This document shows positions 62,527 through 64,000 of a DNA stretch of 64,000 nucleotides, piece by piece. The notes under the pieces are model-generated. The model saw only the letters and a list, made by a program, of their open reading frames with translations. It ran no database searches and was not told the origin of the DNA. The DNA lies in assembly GCF_018531145.1 (NCBI RefSeq), contig NZ_JAHDSZ010000010.1, forward strand, positions 1 to 64,000. The letters are read 5' to 3'. The first letter of the stretch is position 1. Each line of letters opens with the position of its first letter. This DNA is from Canibacter zhuwentaonis. GTDB taxonomy: Bacteria > Actinomycetota > Actinomycetes > Actinomycetales > Microbacteriaceae. A program made the translations under genes and the position numbers.

Positions 62527-64000
62527 ATGTCTAAAGCTACCACCACCAGCCCGACAGGTCAGCGGGTCAGCTGGACCGGGCAATACGGTTTTCTTATGGC
62601 GGCCATTGGAGCCGCTGTAGGTCTCGGCAACATCTGGCGCTTCCCCGGCATTGCCTACAATAACGGCGGCGGAGCGTTCCTGCTCCCCTACCTTGTCTCA
62701 CTGCTCTGCATTGGGCTTCCGATTCTATTACTCGAGTACGCGCTGGGGCACAAGTATCGCGGATCAGCTCCCCTAGCATTCCGCCGCTTCACAAAAAAAG
62801 CCGAGTTCCTCGGCTGGTGGCAAGTTGCTATTTCAGCAGTCACTTCAATCTACTACGCACTGGTGATTGCCTGGGCTATCAGCTATATGTACTACTCGAT
62901 CAACCTTGCGTGGGAGGATGACGCGCTCGGGTTCTTCCTCAACTCCTACCTGCAGGTCGATACCTCTTCGGTGGCTTCTTTCACTCCCGTGATCCCCGTG
63001 CTGATTCCGCTCCTGCTCGTGTGGGTGGTTTCGTCGTTCGTGATCAGCCGCGGCGTTACCAAAGGCGTGGAGCTTGCCAACAAGATCTTCATGCCACTGT
63101 TGGTTGTGCTGTTCCTGATCATCGTGGTGCGCGCGCTGTTTCTGCCCGACGCAATCAGCGGCATTAACGCGTTTTTCACCCCCGACTGGGAAGCGATTAG
63201 CGACGGTAAAGTTTGGCTATCCGCTTTCAGCCAGATTTTCTTCTCGCTGTCAATCGCGTGCGCAATTATGACCACCTACGCTTCGTATATGCCACGCCGT
63301 TTCAACATCACCGGCACCGGTCTTGTTGCCGGCTTTGCAAACTCCGCTTTTGAAATTCTCGCGGGCATTGGCGTGTTTGCCGTGCTGGGCTTTATGAGCG
63401 CACAACAGGGCGCCGCCATCGACGAGTTAGCGGGAGTTACCGGAGCGAACCTATCGTTTATCACCTTCCCGACTATCATCTCGCTGATGCCGGGCGGTCC
63501 GATCTTCGGCGTGCTGTTCTTCGCCTCTCTCGCCCTCGCGGGAATAACCTCACAGGTTTCAAACGTACAGGCAGCAACGGGTGCGTTTGAAGACAAGTTC
63601 GGATGGAGCGCAAAGCGCAGCTCACTGATTCTCGGCTCTATTATGGCCGTTGTTTCAGTCGCTTTCTTTGCGACAACAACTGGCATTACAACGCTCGATA
63701 TTATCGACGCCTACATTAACGATATCGGTCTTGTCGGCGGCGCTATCGCGATGGCCGTTCTGGCGGTCTTCGTACGCCCTCGCCTGCGCGGACTGCGGAT
63801 GCACCTTAACGCAACATCATCGATCCAGCTGCCCCGCATTTGGGAGTACTTCGTCGGTATTATTGCGCCGCTCGCAATCGGTGTGATGCTAGTGGTAGCT
63901 ACCGCCGACTACATAGCCAATGGCTACAGCGACCATGCCGCAGATGATCCGCGAATCATTTTCTTCGGCTGGGGATGCCTGATTGTGACGGTGATTTTCG
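62527..64000 (+). CDS. Sodium:neurotransmitter symporter (SNF/NSS) family transporter, C-terminus cut by window
   Basis: About 491 residues are visible and the frame runs off the right edge. ATG 62527 follows AAGGAGGA. The first helix contains GFLMAAIGAAVGLGNIWRFPG, the sodium- and substrate-binding signature of the LeuT-like family, followed by NNGGGAFLLPYL. About eleven membrane helices can be counted. Bacterial members move amino acids or related compounds with sodium; the substrate here is not predictable. A common partner is a short MetS-like subunit downstream, beyond the window. Confidence 0.92.
   Translation, partial: MSKATTTSPTGQRVSWTGQYGFLMAAIGAAVGLGNIWRFPGIAYNNGGGAFLLPYLVSLLCIGLPILLLEYALGHKYRGSAPLAFRRFTKKAEFLGWWQVAISAVTSIYYALVIAWAISYMYYSINLAWEDDALGFFLNSYLQVDTSSVASFTPVIPVLIPLLLVWVVSSFVISRGVTKGVELANKIFMPLLVVLFLIIVVRALFLPDAISGINAFFTPDWEAISDGKVWLSAFSQIFFSLSIACAIMTTYASYMPRRFNITGTGLVAGFANSAFEILAGIGVFAVLGFMSAQQGAAIDELAGVTGANLSFITFPTIISLMPGGPIFGVLFFASLALAGITSQVSNVQAATGAFEDKFGWSAKRSSLILGSIMAVVSVAFFATTTGITTLDIIDAYINDIGLVGGAIAMAVLAVFVRPRLRGLRMHLNATSSIQLPRIWEYFVGIIAPLAIGVMLVVATADYIANGYSDHAADDPRIIFFGWGCLIVTVIF

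Noticed and set aside
1-64000. CRISPR array, rRNA operon, prophage or complete insertion sequence
   Set aside because: No regularly spaced repeats, rRNA signatures, phage structural genes or transposase motifs were seen.

Overview
The window looks like a chromosomal segment of a host-associated actinobacterium with only moderate G+C. Supporting signs are the PurS/PurQ/PurL purine synthetase, a Tad pilus locus of the mycobacterial Rv3654c-Rv3659c type beside topA, the short ribosomal protein bS22, an LpdA-like flavoprotein quinone reductase, a DtxR-family regulator, an LCP cell-wall ligase, and many apparently leaderless genes with a -10-like hexamer just before the start codon. A Microbacteriaceae member is my best guess; the species cannot be fixed from sequence reading alone. 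LPXTG pilins and a restriction island of Firmicutes character suggest life in a mouth, gut or skin community.

Left end (1-6260) is a cassette array of LPXTG pilin genes. Two are DUF11-like adhesins (1-897 and 2690-4615, both minus). Two are SpaA-type major pilins with pilin motif, E-boxes and LPLTG anchors (1229-2584 minus, 4609-5964 plus). Only the first adhesin keeps a signal peptide, ribosome site and promoter, and a 14-base C/G homopolymer lies just upstream. The other three open frames lose their 5' ends and are joined head to head or end to end. Two 3' flanks are copied as well. This is the layout expected of silent donor cassettes plus a phase-variable expression site, and it is the most interesting part of the window.

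From about 6300 to 9260 the DNA is strongly AT-rich: a small Cro-like regulator, a Dam-family adenine methylase, a restriction endonuclease broken by one frameshift, and a decayed remnant of a mobile-element gene. The backbone follows. Purine synthesis comes first (purD, purC, purS, purQ, purL, with two unknowns). Next are tmk, topA, the Tad pilus genes, ridA, a class A penicillin-binding protein and a phosphoesterase. Then come asd-lysC, recR-dnaX, pta-ackA, SRP RNA, a VanY-like carboxypeptidase, tRNA-Arg(CCU), rplA-rplK, an NlpC/P60-like protein and a DtxR regulator. After these lie serC, a flavoprotein reductase, a cupredoxin, a glutaredoxin-like protein, bS22, a nucleoside hydrolase with an ArsR-type regulator, a cluster of tiny open frames, proC, tRNA deaminase, upp and a winged-helix regulator.

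The right end carries a complete six-gene mevalonate operon (mvk, mvaD, pmk, type 2 idi, HMG-CoA reductase, HMG-CoA synthase), all minus and mostly overlapping, which would make isopentenyl diphosphate from acetyl units. It is followed by an LCP-family protein, tRNA-Ser(GCU) and the start of a sodium:neurotransmitter-symporter family transporter that runs off the window.
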